This document shows, in pieces, positions 35,630 through 47,867 of a stretch of 64,000 bases of DNA (the stretch's first letter is position 1; each line of letters opens with the position of its first letter). Both the position numbers and the translations under genes were made by a program. The stretch comes from Theobroma cacao (lineage: Eukaryota > Streptophyta > Magnoliopsida > Malvales > Malvaceae): positions 21,286,177 through 21,350,176 of the forward strand of contig NC_030858.1 in NCBI RefSeq assembly GCF_000208745.1, read 5' to 3'. The notes below the pieces were generated by a model. It made no database searches, was not told the origin of the DNA, and saw nothing but the letters and a program-made list of their open reading frames with translations.

Positions 35630-36690
35630 ATGGAGGTTACAGCAATCGTGATTGGTGAATGGTAATCAATCCAAAGGCCACCTTTCTTTGTAAGTACTAA
35701 CTACCTTTATAGAAAAAAATGTAAGAAAATGTTTATAGAATCTATGAACTTGGATGTTTAGAATGTTATATTAGATGGTCCACATGTTCCATATAAGGAA
35801 GTAGATAGCAAATTAGTCATTAAGACTGAGAGAGAATGGAAGAATGGAAATAAGAAATTGATTCAAATTAATTACGAATCCTATAACACTATCATATGTG
35901 CCTTGGGTGCTAGTTAAATTAACAAAGTCTCTATGTGTGAAAATGCTAAGCAAGTATGGGATACTTTAGAGACCACATATGAGAGCACAAATCATGCTAA
36001 GGAATCTAAGATTAGATTGTTAACTCATGACTATGAACTTTGTAGGATGAAAGAGGATGAATCAATTAATGAGATGTTTGAAAGATTCACTAACATTGTA
36101 AGAGGTCTAAAGGCTTTAGGAAAAGAATTTCCAAATGCTTAACTTGTGAAGAAAATTCTTTATAGCTTACCAAAATCTTGATGACCTAAGGCTACTGTTA
36201 TACAAAAGGCTAAAAATCTCAATGATTTTAAACTAGAAGGATTTATAAGATCGTTTCTTACTTATGAGATGATATTAAAGCATAAAAGTGAGAGAGAGGA
36301 ACCTATGAAAAAGAATGTTAAGAAAAAGGGAACAACCCTTCAATCCGTAGTAGAGGAAGAAGAAAGAAGCCAAAAGAGTGAGAGTGAACAAAAAGAGGAC
36401 ATAGCATTGCTAGCTAGAAAATTTAATAGGTTTATGAAGAAAAATCTTAGAGCTAGAAAACCTACAAGGAGGGATGTGCCTAAGAAAGAGCATACAAGAG
36501 ATCACTTGATATGCTATGAATGCAAGAAACTAGGTCACACAAAGTATAAATGCTACAACAACAAGAACATTTCAAGAAATTTTAAGAAAAAGGCAATGAA
36601 AACCACTTGGAGTGATAGTGATGGCTCACAAGAAGAGGAAGATAATGAAGTTGTAAATTTTTGTCTTATGAAACTTGATGACTACAAGAT
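35630..36690 (+). pseudogene. Copia element 2: gag (broken)
   Basis: A copia gag of the UBN2 type starting near ATGGAGGTTACA at 35630. Readable parts are VWDTLETTYESTNHAKESK, LLTHDYELCRMKEDESI and MFERFTNIVRGLKALGKEF (35933-36142), then a lysine/glutamate-rich region and an intact CCHC zinc knuckle CYECKKLGHTKYKC near 36510-36552. In-frame stops occur near 35663, 35761, 35916, 36140 and 36180. The knuckle binds packaged RNA in functional elements. After the knuckle the frame runs on into a second gag start. Confidence 0.85.
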
Positions 36691-37380
36691 CCAAGATATG
36701 ACAATCAACTCTCATGAGCCAACCATCGAAAAAGGACCATCACTTTTAGAGCCTCCACTTTTTGATGGTGAAGATTTCTTTATTTGGAGATATAGAATGA
36801 ACTACTTCATCATTGATAAAGATTATGAAGCTTGGAAGCAAATTAAGAATAGATCACACAAAATAAAGAAAGACATGGGCAGTTGGGATTCAAATGGTTT
36901 TGATTTTATTTAACTTAATGCTTAAGCAATGCACCCCGTTTATAGTGAACTCGAAGAAAAACAATACAATCAAGTTCAAAGTTGTGTGAGTGCCAAAGAA
37001 ATATGGGAAAAGCTAGAAGAACTATATGGACAACCTCTAGAAAAAGAGCTAAAAAAATATGATCTCTTGGATCAAAATTCAGCAAGTGAAGATAAAGAGT
37101 TTAGATAATCTTGTGGCTCAACATCAAACTATGATTTTCTTCCCATGATCACTTGTTTTTACAAATAAAGGATTAGGGAGTACCTTGAATAACTAGCTTT
37201 TTCATTTCTAGAATAAAGCTTAAGTCAAAAAGAGTAAATTACAAAACTTAGAATTAAGAATAATTCATTGATGGAAGAAAACAATCAGTTGAAAGTTGAT
37301 GTTGAAATGCTTCAAAGAAATTATAATCGATTAGAAGAGGAAAACATAAAATTGAAAATATTATGAAAGGAAAATAAAGA
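36691..37380 (+). pseudogene. Second copia gag N-terminal region fused behind the first
   Basis: Directly downstream, in the same reading frame, comes PPLFDGEDFFIWRYRMNYFI (near 36753), the typical beginning of another copia gag, then AKEIWEKLEELYG near 36991. Beyond 37110 the frame is full of stops, with a coiled-coil-like stretch (SLMEENNQLKVDVEMLQRNY) at 37267-37326. A gag N terminus following a gag zinc knuckle is not normal copia order. It suggests a chimera of two elements or a nested insertion. Confidence 0.65.
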
Positions 37381-38242
37381 CATTAGATGTAGAAAGTCTC
37401 ATAAGTTCATTAATTTAGCATTCATTATTTAATTTATCTTCAATGTTTAAGTACTTGTTTTATGCATATATTTGTTAAGATTAATCCTCAAGGATCCAAA
37501 GAAGTTTCGATACCAAAATCAAATGAGAATATCTCTTATAGGTGTGCTAGAACAAGGAGGAACAAACTCTTGAAAAAGAATGCTCCTTGACACACAAAGG
37601 AATATTGGTAATTTCTATATCAAAAGGTATTTATTTGTTTGGTTTAAGAGTTTTGATTTGTTTGCCTATTCTTGCTTGAATATCAAATCGCATAATTATT
37701 TGTTCATTCTCCCTCGAGCTTGATAAGTTTTGGACTACTTGAATCGATATCTTTAAAGCATAATAAGCTTACAAGAGAAAAATGATTGCCACCCATGAGT
37801 TTATGATGATTGATGGATTGAACAACTTTGTCTCATGATGAAAGTACTTATTAACTTGTTCTTGTTGCATGTGCATGGTCACTTGTAAATTTGAATGGTC
37901 ATGAAGAAATTTTTAGTTCATAATTATGAAAAATTTGAAAATGAACATTGGTATGCATAAATATATTTCATTATGCTCATCACATACTTCATAAATCATT
38001 TAGAGTATAATTGAACAAAGTGAGTGATGTGAAACTCATGTGCTTAAAATGACATTGTATGAGTTACATGTCTAGATATATTCATTATGGGTAGATGAAA
38101 TAGTCTACCCTACAAATTCTATTTATAATGTTTCAGTGGAGTCTCTTAAGTTTAGAACCTGTAGTTAGTGACAGTAGGCACAATGTCTATTTCGTTGTAT
38201 AATGGTGATGTCTATTTTGTTGTATAATGGTGTTACCTTTAA
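37381..38242. other. Decayed AT-rich sequence, unassigned
   Basis: No reading frame or LTR landmark that I can support; it may be the remains of copia element 2 or of LTR K. A repeated phrase 'tgtctatttcgttgtataatggtg' style doublet lies at 38190-38232. Confidence 0.4.
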
Positions 38243-38544
38243 TTTCTTTCAAAATAGTGGGCATTGTACCATTGTCAATGTGTCATCCAAGATAATGGGG
38301 ACTATACCAATATCAATGTGTTGTCCAAGATAGTGGGGATTCTACCATTATCAATGTGTCATCCAAGATAATGGAGACTGTACAATTATCAATGCATAGT
38401 CCAAAATAGTGGAGACTGTATCATTATCAAAGAGTCATTTAAGATAGTAAGACTATACCATTTTCAATGTTCTGTCCAACATAATGGGGATTGCACCATT
38501 ATTAATGTTTGTCTTAGATAGTGGGGACCATACCATTATCAATG
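38243..38544 (+). repeat. 38-bp minisatellite (LTR K)
   Basis: About eight tandem units of 37-38 bp with the pattern GTCCAAGATAGTGGGGACTG followed by TACCATTATCAATGT. Unit starts are near 38243, 38281, 38319, 38357, 38395, 38433, 38470 and 38508. It lies upstream of the TATCGATA word pairs of the same LTR once inserted elements are removed. Confidence 0.85.
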
Positions 38545-38586
38545 TTTTATTATGTATTACTTAAGATAGAACTCCATAAGTTTATA

Positions 38587-41580
38587 TGTCATGACCCGAT
38601 ACTTTCCTCGAGCCCATGACAATCGCCGCGATGTTCCGATAGACATTCATTACCTAGAATGCCAACCGAAACTCTACAAGGCTTTAATATCAGTTTTCTC
38701 ACCTCCCTTGTGAGAAACAATTGTTAAGTATCATGTTTTGAGAGATTATAAACTATTTCCAAATCAAAACAATAGAAAAATAATTTTTCGCTCACAGGGG
38801 CATTTTGGTCATTTTTTCTCGAAAGTCTCAAAACTAGCTAAAAATGTAGTATGTGAGTGGAAAACACATATTTCATAATAAAAAATAAGTTTAGATATCT
38901 AAAACATTCATTTAAAGTGAAATTATAACTATTTGAATATAATAAAAGTATTTAAAAAAATATTCTATTTTCTTATAAAATAATATTTATAGAGTTACCG
39001 GTAAATAATTTTTGTAGCGTAAAAGCTAAATAAATTCATACATACTGTAATATAGATAACCAAAGCATAAAATTTAATTTACAATGACATGTGGGCCCAC
39101 GAACGACCAAAAGTATCAAAAGCGGTAAACTTATAGTTTTTGAGGATGCAAGTCCAACTGTAGCCCACAACGAAATGAGCTATTTACCGACTATCTTGAG
39201 CCTGAAATGGGTGAAAAGGAGGGTGGTGAGATTATATAATCCCGTTGAGTAAACAAATACCATTTAAAATATCTAAAGCTGAGTAAATGGAGACAGATAA
39301 AATAGTTTAACATACTGTAATTCATCACCTTTCAACTCATTTCAACTAAATAAAATCAATTCATATAAATTGAGTAATCAACATGGCTTATGAATTTCTT
39401 AAAACTTTGGCTCGTGCCAAAATCATTCTCATACTCAGTTATCAGGGATACCTTGGCCGAGGGCTATTCCAACCGAGTCCACTAAGGTTGTTAAAAAGTG
39501 ATGTATGCATAAATCATGTTTTTATTTTGAAAACATAACCGTTCCTTGGCGTTAGCTGAGTTCACTCTCACATGGTGGTTTAGCGTGAAGTGAACTCTAA
39601 AGTGTTAACCTCAAGAGTTATCCATCCGCGCCTCTCATACTGAGGTATGAATATAATAGGGTTACCGTGCCCCCTTTAATAGGCTAGTCCACGGAACCCG
39701 TCCATTGCAGCGACTAATCAATAACCCACTAATTCAATAAAATTTAACAACATGACATGGCAATTTTATCATTATCCAGCCTATCAAGGCAAATAACAAT
39801 TTATTCATTTTCAACACAGATACCAATTCAACCATTCATGTCAATATTATCATAAGCCATTCAATTCAAACCATGATTTATAACACAACAATTAGTCTCT
39901 AATTACTCCATTTTCAAAACCATCATTCAATTTCAAGACAATTTATAAAATCATTTCATTTAAACACATTTTGTTTATAAAACCTTAAGATTTACCATTT
40001 AAACACATTTTTCTATAAAATCACAAAAACAAATAAAAACTACTTTAGATAATTAAGATGATAGTAAGGTTACTCACTATTTTGGGAGTCAAATTTTGAG
40101 TACTTCGATTCTTGATCCTCGGGTACTATTTCTTTACTTTTGCCAGAATGCTCACCACCTAGACATAATGCACAATAAGCCATTTACTACATTTGTGCTA
40201 AATTGTTATAAAACCAATTCAGACTCTATACTAATGCATAAAATGGGATGTGAAATACTCGGGTAACTATCTAAATACGATGCTCAATATAAATTCAATT
40301 ATGTACCTAAATAAAACAGTATTGGCCTAATTCGATATATCACCCGATTAATTGGCCAATACGTCCAATTCAACTCCAAATAATTTCATTTTTTCCCCAA
40401 TACTCCAAATCATCAAACACAAATTAAATAACTTGAAATATGGCAAAATCATCCTCACATTTTCTCTTGGAAAATTTGGCCATGGTGGGTACATCAACAC
40501 TATACTTTTTCCTACTTGATTCTCACACCATAAATCACTAATTCCTAACCAAATCACTTGAAATAAAATTAAAATCATCCTCAATATTCCACATGGAGAA
40601 TTCGACCAATGATGGGTGATGGAAGAACATGAATTTTTCTTGCTTGATTTTCATGCTACACATCACCAATCAACTAAAAACACTAAAATACATTGAAATC
40701 TAACCAAATCAAGCATCAAAACCTCTCTCTAAGTGTTCAGCCAGCAAGATACCCATCATGAAATCATGTGATTCAACCATGGAAAATGCAAAAGAATGTA
40801 TGGGAAAGGTAGATCACAAGTCAAAATCAAGAAATTTTACCTTTGATTGCTTGATTACTTGAAATCCACCAATTTTCTTTTGAATTTTCACCCTAGGGTT
40901 CTTGTTCTTTCTTTTCTTCCTTTGTTTTTGCTTTGGCCGGCCATATGAAGAGAAATGGGCTGATTTTATGCTGATTTTTAAGCCAAATAATAAATGGATG
41001 AAAATTTGACACATGTCACCATTCCATTGGTCCATGTGTCATACTTACCCATTAAGCAATTTCTCTCTACCACCTAAATTTCCTCAATTATCCATGATAA
41101 TATTGGGTAAAATCCATGTGTTGGACAAGTGTTGGGTGGTGTAAAATTACAATTTTACCCCTAAGGTGGTAAAATGACTATTTTGCCCTTATGCTCGAAA
41201 AAATGCCGAAATTAAAAATTTTCACTTCTTAAACTCAAATTACACTTCAAATGATCAATCTTAGTCAAAATTTTCATCCAACACTCACATCTTAACCTCG
41301 GGTGGCAAAATGACCATTTTACCCCTAGGTCATGAAAATTCTAATTTAACTCCAAATTGGTCCTCAAACTTCGAATCACCATTTTAAGTCATTTTGGGGT
41401 TTTAAAATTCTCAATTTCATCTTAAAATCTCTATTTGGACTAGTTCGAGGCTTAATTCAACTTAATTGTACCATTTGGTACATTACCGTCTTTTAACAAT
41501 TTTGGAGGTACTCAAGTAAACAAACATGCATTCTTATGTAGGAATGGCATAATAAACATATTGTAGAGCTGGGCTTGACA
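38587..41580 (-). mobile_element. Solo LTR of family 1 (copy F), 2.99 kb, TSD TTATA
   Basis: It begins TGTCATGACCC and ends GGGCTTGACA with perfect TTATA duplications (38582-38586, 41581-41585). It is the best gap-free copy of family 1 in the window and serves as reference for copies A-E and G. Contents include the inverted repeat 39558-39597, a GGCCGGCC-type word near 40935, and several 'tttgccc/tttaccc' stretches near 41150-41340. There is no internal region: it is a solo LTR inside LTR K. Confidence 0.93.
39558..39597. repeat. Family-1 40-bp inverted repeat (copy F)
   Basis: GAGTTCAC at 39558-39565 and GTGAACTC at 39590-39597. Confidence 0.75.
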
Positions 41581-41585
41581 TTATA

Positions 41586-41888
41586 AGCTTGCTAAGTATG
41601 AGTTTGAACCCTTAAATGATATTTGTTTGGTTAGATTTTAAACTCAAATTTGATTCTTACTTGTTTGTAGAATGATTTGGAAGAATTTATGTTTGAATGT
41701 GTTTAATGACTTGTTTTGTATATAAAATTAGGATATTTTGATTGAGGATTGATTAAACCTTTTGTTGGAAGTCAAAAATCTAGAAATTGTTAGAAATCAG
41801 GGAAATTTTAATTAAGGTATTGATACCCTTTGAATGTGGTGTTGATAACTAGCCAACAGAATGCTCTAGGAAGCATTCTATGTTCTAA
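41586..41888 (+). mobile_element. LTR K, segment between insertions F and I
   Basis: Host sequence of both F and I. It contains the first TATCGATA-type word pair (41818/41840) and the 22-bp dyad AGAATGCT...AGCATTCT at 41858-41879. The sequence continues at 47520 after removal of I (duplication TCTAA 41884-41888 = 47515-47519). Confidence 0.7.
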
Positions 41889-42974
41889 TGTAATACCTTG
41901 TACTTTGATAAGGTGGCTAATAAAGCTTATTGGATGCCAATTGAGGTTAATTAAAGTGTTTAAAAGTGATGAAAGGCGAAAGGAATAGTTTGGAGAAAAT
42001 ATTTTGCATATGAAGAAATAATAATAAAATAATAATATTTTTATTGAGAAAGAATTAGCAAGATAAAAAGTGATTCGGAAGTGAATCGAGGCACAATAAG
42101 ACATTTTGGGTGATAAGGAGACAAGTGAAAAATTTTATAATAAAATAACATTTTTTTAATAAAATATTAATATTTTATTTAATGTAAAATTTTTCATGAA
42201 GAAGGAGTATATGGTCAATCTAAGTGGGGGAGAAGAAGAACGAGAAAATTTCAGAGGAAAATGACGTTAATTGGGCTCGCATGTCCTTATTAAATAAAGC
42301 TAACACGTGTAAGTAACTATTTTAAATATTATGGGGACATTGCGTTGGAGTACAAACTTTATATTTCGGTTGTACATGTGCAAAATAAGATAATAGAAGG
42401 AAATTGAAATTTAAAAGATTGTGGGAGGATACAATTAAAAATGGTGAAAACCTTGAAAGGCAAAATGGTAATTTTGCCATTAGTTTGGTCAAAGCTTCCA
42501 AAGGAAGCTTTGACTCTTTACTTCCTTATCCATGACCGGTTCTTATCTTCTCCAGTAGATATTTTCTTTTTCTCTTTCATGCTCCTATGAGACCTTGACC
42601 TCTATAGGCTCGTAATTAGGTATAGTCACAATAACACGGGCTAGGGTAGTTTCGTCATTTTCTCTAATAAGCTCCTAGAAGAAAGTTTTATGATATTTTA
42701 AGGTCTAAATAAGCATAAGACCACATAAATGATTTGTAATGATGAAAACAAAAAGAAAACTAGAAATGACAATAATTTTCACTACAAGGGTAAAATGGTC
42801 ATTTTTACCTTGTGTCAAAATTTTTCAAGTTTCGTAAACCCAAACATGTCTAGACCATTATGGACTTTGTCCTAGTGTCAAAAGAGTAAAAAGATTGCAT
42901 ATAGGGGTGGAGAAAGACAAGCTAAATTATTAAAGGCATTTTCGTAATTTCTAAAGGAGTGGATAAGCTTGGGC

Positions 42975-42982
42975 TATAAATA
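42975..42982 (+). promoter_or_regulatory. Probable TATA box of family-2 LTR H
   Basis: TATAAATA; the same box is at 13895-13902 in copy 1, about 390 bp from the LTR start in both. It is followed by a pyrimidine-rich transcribed-looking leader. Confidence 0.55.
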
Positions 42983-43799
42983 TCTTCTCCTTCCAGCAGC
43001 TTCTTGAAATTCTAGCAGCTTCTTCTTCTTCTTCTTCTCCTCTCAATTCACGTTACTTCCAACCTCCATGGAAGCTTGATATGGAACTTGCATAATTTTC
43101 TCTCTCTAACTTTAATTTTCATACCTTTGTGCCCTTTTGACTAGAATCCTTCTATTCTTTCACTCTCTCACTTCAAAACCCTTGATAAATCTTATTTCCA
43201 TACTTTCTCTCACTAGTTAGGCATTTTAGAGAGAGAAAGAGAAAATTACACCATTTGTTTGGAAGCTATTGGAAGAGAATTCAACTACAAAGAAACCCTA
43301 GGGTGAGTGGTGAACTAAGCTTGATTTTTAGCTGTGAATAATGACTAGTAATTGGGATTATGAGCTGTTTTATTGTTGAGTATGTTCATTCCTTTTATAG
43401 TGATTAAGATAGTGAACATAGATAGCCATTTAAAGTGGCAATTGAAAGCTTGCTAAGGGATAACTTTTAGAGTTTATAAGTATGAATTGACATTATGGTA
43501 ATGTTAATTTGATGGTAGGTTCTAACGAAGCCCCATCACCCCAATTGGATCATTAGGGGAATTAGAGTCAGCAAAAGGCTCAACAATATGTCGGTGAGTG
43601 AACTGCCTTCAAAACTTGTTTTGGGAATATAATGTATTTGCCACACATTTGAATGAATTATAAAGTTTTTCATAAAAATAAGTGCCTTGGGAACAAGCTT
43701 TTGTTAAATGGTTTTATGTGGGGATATGTGATTGGTATGGATTCATGCACTATTGCATTATGATGATAAATATATACGTGTGTTGTGCATGATGATTGA

Positions 43800-44010
43800 T
43801 ATTGTGTATAATGACTGTAACCGCGTGTGTGCACAATGTGGGGGATGCACATGCTAGTGATGATGGTGGTGTGAGAGGTGGATGATGATAATGCTCGTGT
43901 GCATGATGTGGGGGGATGTACATGATGGCACTGATTGTGCACGATGTGGGGGGATACAATGATGGCGCCGGCTATGTGCACGATGTGGGGGGATGTACAT
44001 GAGCTGGGTG
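43800..44010 (+). repeat. GTGCACATG-type minisatellite in LTR H
   Basis: Degenerate units of GTGCACAATGTGGGGGATGC type followed by ACATGATGG. The long histidine/proline-rich reading frames on the opposite strand are by-products of the repeat. Confidence 0.75.
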
Positions 44011-44218
44011 TAACTCTGATGATATTGATGTTTATCTATGTAATTATGCATATCTATACTTATGAAATGAAAGCTCATGAATATGATATATGATTGACAT
44101 ATGTGTGAAATTTGATACATTGCACTTTGGGAATTTTCATGTGTTTTATGTTGATTTTGTTGGTTTAGCAAGATGGCCTTTTTTGAGTGAAGGGAAACTT
44201 TTTTCTTGGTGCTCTGTT

Positions 44219-44630
44219 TCTCGCTGCAGCGAGATTCATTTTCACTGCAGCAAGAAACTCTAGGGTTTTGAAGGGGTAGGCTGGCCGAAAACTCGCTGCA
44301 ACGAGAATCCATTTTTGCTACAGCGAGAAAGGTACTGCAGCTTTTTGCTACAGCGAGAAACATTCTGTTTTAGGACCAAAATTTTGTTGCAGTGAGATTC
44401 ATTCTCGCTGCAACGAAAAACTTTCTGTTTTGTTTCCTTTTTGGTTTGGTTGCTACTCCATTTTCCATTTCTTTGGTACCATAGTTGAGCTTGGACTTCC
44501 AACATGAATTAAGTTTAAAATGAGTAGGTTTGGTGAGAAACCCTTGGCCAGTTGAGGAACCCTCGTTCGGCTAATAACTTAATCCCAATGTCGCAACTGT
44601 AGCGAGAATGAATTTTTACTGCAGCGAAGA
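44219..44630 (+). repeat. CTGCAG-type word pairs in LTR H
   Basis: Palindrome copies resembling CTCGCTGCAGCGAG, with central TGCA equivalents at 44225/44246, 44297/44319, 44388/44409 and 44598/44620: spacing 21, 22, 21, 22. Single extra copies lie at 44336 and 44349. AGAAAC and TTTCTGTTTT follow the words, as in copy 1. Confidence 0.8.
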
Positions 44631-46474
44631 TTCGTTGTCGCATTTGACTTGCTTGAGTATCACTGAAGCCTTCATTTTTTCAAATTATTTATTATGTATG
44701 GGTTCATCATTACCAAGTGATTAATATTTAAGGGTTTAATGAGGGGTTTTCAATATGAATGAAATTAAGTTGCATTGTTTTAAAACAAGTGCATCATGAT
44801 TTTAAATTCTCCCTTATGGTTGCTTGTTCCCTACCTTGTTCACTCACTGGGTTTATACTCACTGTTTTCAACTTCATGTTTTCATATCACGAGGCAGCCG
44901 GTAACTAGGACGAGGTGTCCTCGTAGACTTGTATCCATCTTTTGGTAGGTGTCTCGGCATTTAGTAGCAGTACATTCATCCAAGTCCCTTCTCTGGAAGT
45001 CGAGTATTCTTTTGTTGTGTATAGACAAACCTAATGTAAATTATTAAGATACATGTTGTAGATAATGTATATACACTTGTTTGGTATGCCAGTATGAGGT
45101 GGCAATGTTTAATATTATTTTGATTCTAAGTTATGAAATATGACTTAGCAGTTTATGATGGAATGATGAACATGTAAGATTAATAGGCTTGCTTGGGCTT
45201 AGTGGACTACGTCTATTGGGCCCTTGCGCCGGGCATGGTCTAAAATTTGGGTCATGACAGCTCCTATGCCATTTTCATGCTCCCATGCTATTTTCACGTT
45301 ACCACCTTGCATTTGAAAAGAAAAATGGAGAGAATTGGCTAAGAAAAGAAAGGAGAGAAAAGTGGGAGGATTGAGTAGTAAGTGATTCAAGAGTAATTGA
45401 AGAAATATCAAGTGGGTCTCAAGATTCAAGAAACATAAGGTAAGGATTTTTGTGTTTTAAGCTCCCAGTTTGTTAAATCTTTGGAGGAATAATGTGTGAA
45501 TCATTTTGTGGCAGCTATGGTGTTTATGGGTGTGAGGAAATTATGAATTTTGTTGGGTGAAATCCAAGATAAAACCAAGTGGTAAGCTTAATGCTACAAT
45601 TTGAAACCTATGATTGGTTTAATATTGTGAGAATGATTGTGTGCAATATGTAGTGTTATTGTGATGTCATGGGTATGGTTGGTAGGCAATTGTATTAATT
45701 GGAAGTTTGGATATGTGTGGATATGTATTTTTAGGAAAGGCTTACAAGGTTATGGGTGTTGGTGTGCATGGATGAATATTGATGTTATACTTAGTGGCAA
45801 CATGTAAATGAGAATGGTAGTACATGTAGACTTAGAAAATGTTTGATGGAAGTAAATTTATAATTGCTGCCATATACTAGGTCATTGGTGTGGAAATGAT
45901 GGTTGAACTTGATAAATGTCCTTAGAAAAGATTAATATATGTACTAGAGTCATAAATGAGTTACCGGTAATTATAATTTAAAGAATTACGCAAGCAAAGG
46001 ATAAAGGCAATTTTGTTAAAAATGTGTCAAGATGTAAGTTAGTTGAATAAGGATTCACGATTGAATGAAAAAGAGAAGTAGAAATGATGTACACTAAAGA
46101 TATTGAATTTGGATTATTGCTAGGAAGTGCAAAAGTAAAGACAGTGTACTGTGGCGGCGTGTCAGAGGAAATAACGAACGACCGACAAGTAAAAATAGCT
46201 AGATACCCCTCAGAACTAATAACGACGTAGTATCCCGCAATCGTAAGGTGAGTGAACTTGCATTAAAATGTTTTGGGATAAATGCATACGTGTTTAATTG
46301 AATCACCTAAAATGTTTTATCGAAATTTTTTTTAAAACGTGCATCGGAACAAGCCCTTGATGAAATGTTTTATGTGGTAAAATATGTGATATAATGAGAC
46401 CATGTGTTCCTATATTATGTGGATATGTGTGTTATGTTTTGAGTGATAATGCTGTATAATAGCTATAACCATGC

Positions 46475-46712
46475 ACGTGTGGTGTGGGAGTGCACATGAC
46501 GGTGCCAGTGGTGTGCGGTGTGGGAGTGCACATGCCTGGAATGATGTGGGCGAGAGTGCATGTAATGATATTGCAATGTGCGTGTAGGGAGTGCACATGA
46601 TGATATTGAAATGTGCGTGTAGGGAGTGCACATGATGATATTGAAATGTGTGTGTAGGGAATGCACATGATGATATTGCCTTGTGTGTGTAGGGAGTGCA
46701 CATGAGCTGAGT
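46475..46712 (+). repeat. 35-bp GTGCACATG minisatellite in LTR I
   Basis: Six or so units; the central ones repeat with a 35-bp period (AATGTG at 46575, 46610, 46645), each containing GGGAGTGCACATGATGATAT. Three overlapping Cys/His/Thr-rich frames on the minus strand derive from it and are not genes. Confidence 0.85.
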
Positions 46713-47514
46713 AAGGCGACGATGGTGTACATGTATATATGCTAAAGACAAGTTATGAAAATAAAAAATGTGATTGTACTATATGCTATAGAATGCCTTT
46801 CTGCTGCAACGAGAAACCCTTTGTTTTGCTTGTCTTGATTGGATATTTGCTATAGTTTTTACTCTTTTCAACTCCATTGTGGATTATAAATCCTTGACCT
46901 CAAGGGATTAAATAATCAAGGGTTGAATTAAGGGCTTTAGAAGAAATTAAAATAAATTGCATTGTTTTCAACATAAGTGCATCATGTTTTCTAAAACTTC
47001 CTGTATTGATGCTTGTTCCCTTCCTATGTTCACTCACTGGGTGTATACTCATCCTTTTTTTTCAACTTCATGCTTTAGTTTATAGAATCGAAGGTAGTTG
47101 GATCCTAGGTCGAGGCGTTCCCTCCTATTCATCTTTCGGTAGTTCACTATGACTCTCAATGATAGTAACCCTACTAAAGTCACTCTGCTGATAGTCAACG
47201 TCTTTTGTATGTGTCTATGATTGTTTAAGTGTAATTCGTGAAAGTTATTGCAAATACTATGTGTTTGGTTTGAATAATAGTGCTGCCACACGTAGGCAAA
47301 TGGTAATATTATTTTGTGAATACTATATGCTCGATTGCCATGATTTAACTCGTGAGAAGGAATTATTTTTGAAAATTATGAATTGAGAACCTTAAAGGTA
47401 AATGAGAGACAAGCAGTTTAATGAATAAGTTTTCATAGAAAGGCTTGCTTGGGTTCGATGGGCTATGCCTATGGGTCCATGCGCCAGTCATAGCCCAAGA
47501 TTTGGGCTGTGACA

Positions 47515-47700
47515 TCTAAGTGTCAATACCTTGGGTATAGGTATTGATACTTGGAAGCTAATAAGAATTACATGTAAAAAGTATCGATAATTTTAGTATA
47601 AGTCTCAATACCTAGTACCCAAAATGCTCTAAAAGGCATTCTGTATGAGAAGTAATGCCACATTTGAGCTAGGTATTGATACTTAAAACATTTTCTGTAG
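47515..47700 (+). repeat. TATCGATA-type word pairs and 22-bp dyad in LTR K
   Basis: Word starts are 47521/47542 and 47582/47603 (both 21 bp), then the dyad AAAATGCT...GGCATTCT at 47621-47642, then a degenerate word at 47653 with its partner at 47674 (21 bp). The dyad starts 18 bp after the preceding word and ends 11 bp before the next, the same as at 41840-41890 when insertion I is removed. Confidence 0.8.
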
Positions 47701-47867
47701 AAATTCATACTTTTAAATGGGTTTTGGATGCTTTTAGCTTTAATATTTCAAACCAAACTCCTAAGAGGTTTTGTGTTCATTTAAAACTATCTGAATGATG
47801 TTCAAAAACACTTTTATTGCATGATTTGAATGAGAATTTGGATTTAAAGTAAGATTGTTGTTGTTGA

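Larger units (their letters stand above)
42586..45259 (+). mobile_element. Solo LTR of family 2 (copy H), 2.67 kb, TSD GCTCC
   Basis: It begins TATGAGACC (decayed TGTGAGACC) and ends GGGTCATGACA, with perfect GCTCC duplications (42581-42585, 45260-45264). TATA box TATAAATA at 42975-42982, followed by a CTT-rich leader and a GTGAGTGAACT module near 43591. GGGAACAAGC at 43689-43698 and GCTTGTTCCC at 44822-44831 bracket the minisatellite and the CTGCAG word pairs. It is nested within solo LTR I, itself nested in LTR K. Confidence 0.93.
41889..47514 (+). mobile_element. Solo LTR I (related to family 2), TSD TCTAA, with H nested inside
   Basis: It begins TGTAATACC and ends GGGCTGTGACA, with perfect TCTAA duplications. 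Removing the nested H leaves about 2.95 kb. The 3' half matches family 2: GGTGAGTGAACTTGC near 46250, GGAACAAGC (46346-46354), a 35-bp GTGCACATG minisatellite, GCTTGTTCCC (47011-47020), TTCACTCACTGGG (47029-47041). The 5' half resembles element J at 61700 instead (TGTAACACC start, then AATAATAAAATAATA-rich text). Confidence 0.9.

Noticed and set aside
38243..38544. Regular 38-bp repeats that superficially resemble a CRISPR array
   Set aside because: The units are adjacent and degenerate with no unique spacers, no cas genes are present, and the context is a plant LTR. It is a minisatellite.
43670..44363. 103-, 69- and 169-residue minus-strand frames with His/Pro/Ser repeats
   Set aside because: Antisense translation of the family-2 minisatellite and CTGCAG words in LTR H.
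46410..46751. Overlapping Cys/His/Thr-rich reading frames of 89-113 residues on the minus strand
   Set aside because: They translate the GTGCACATG minisatellite in several frames at once, which is a sign of repeat sequence rather than coding.
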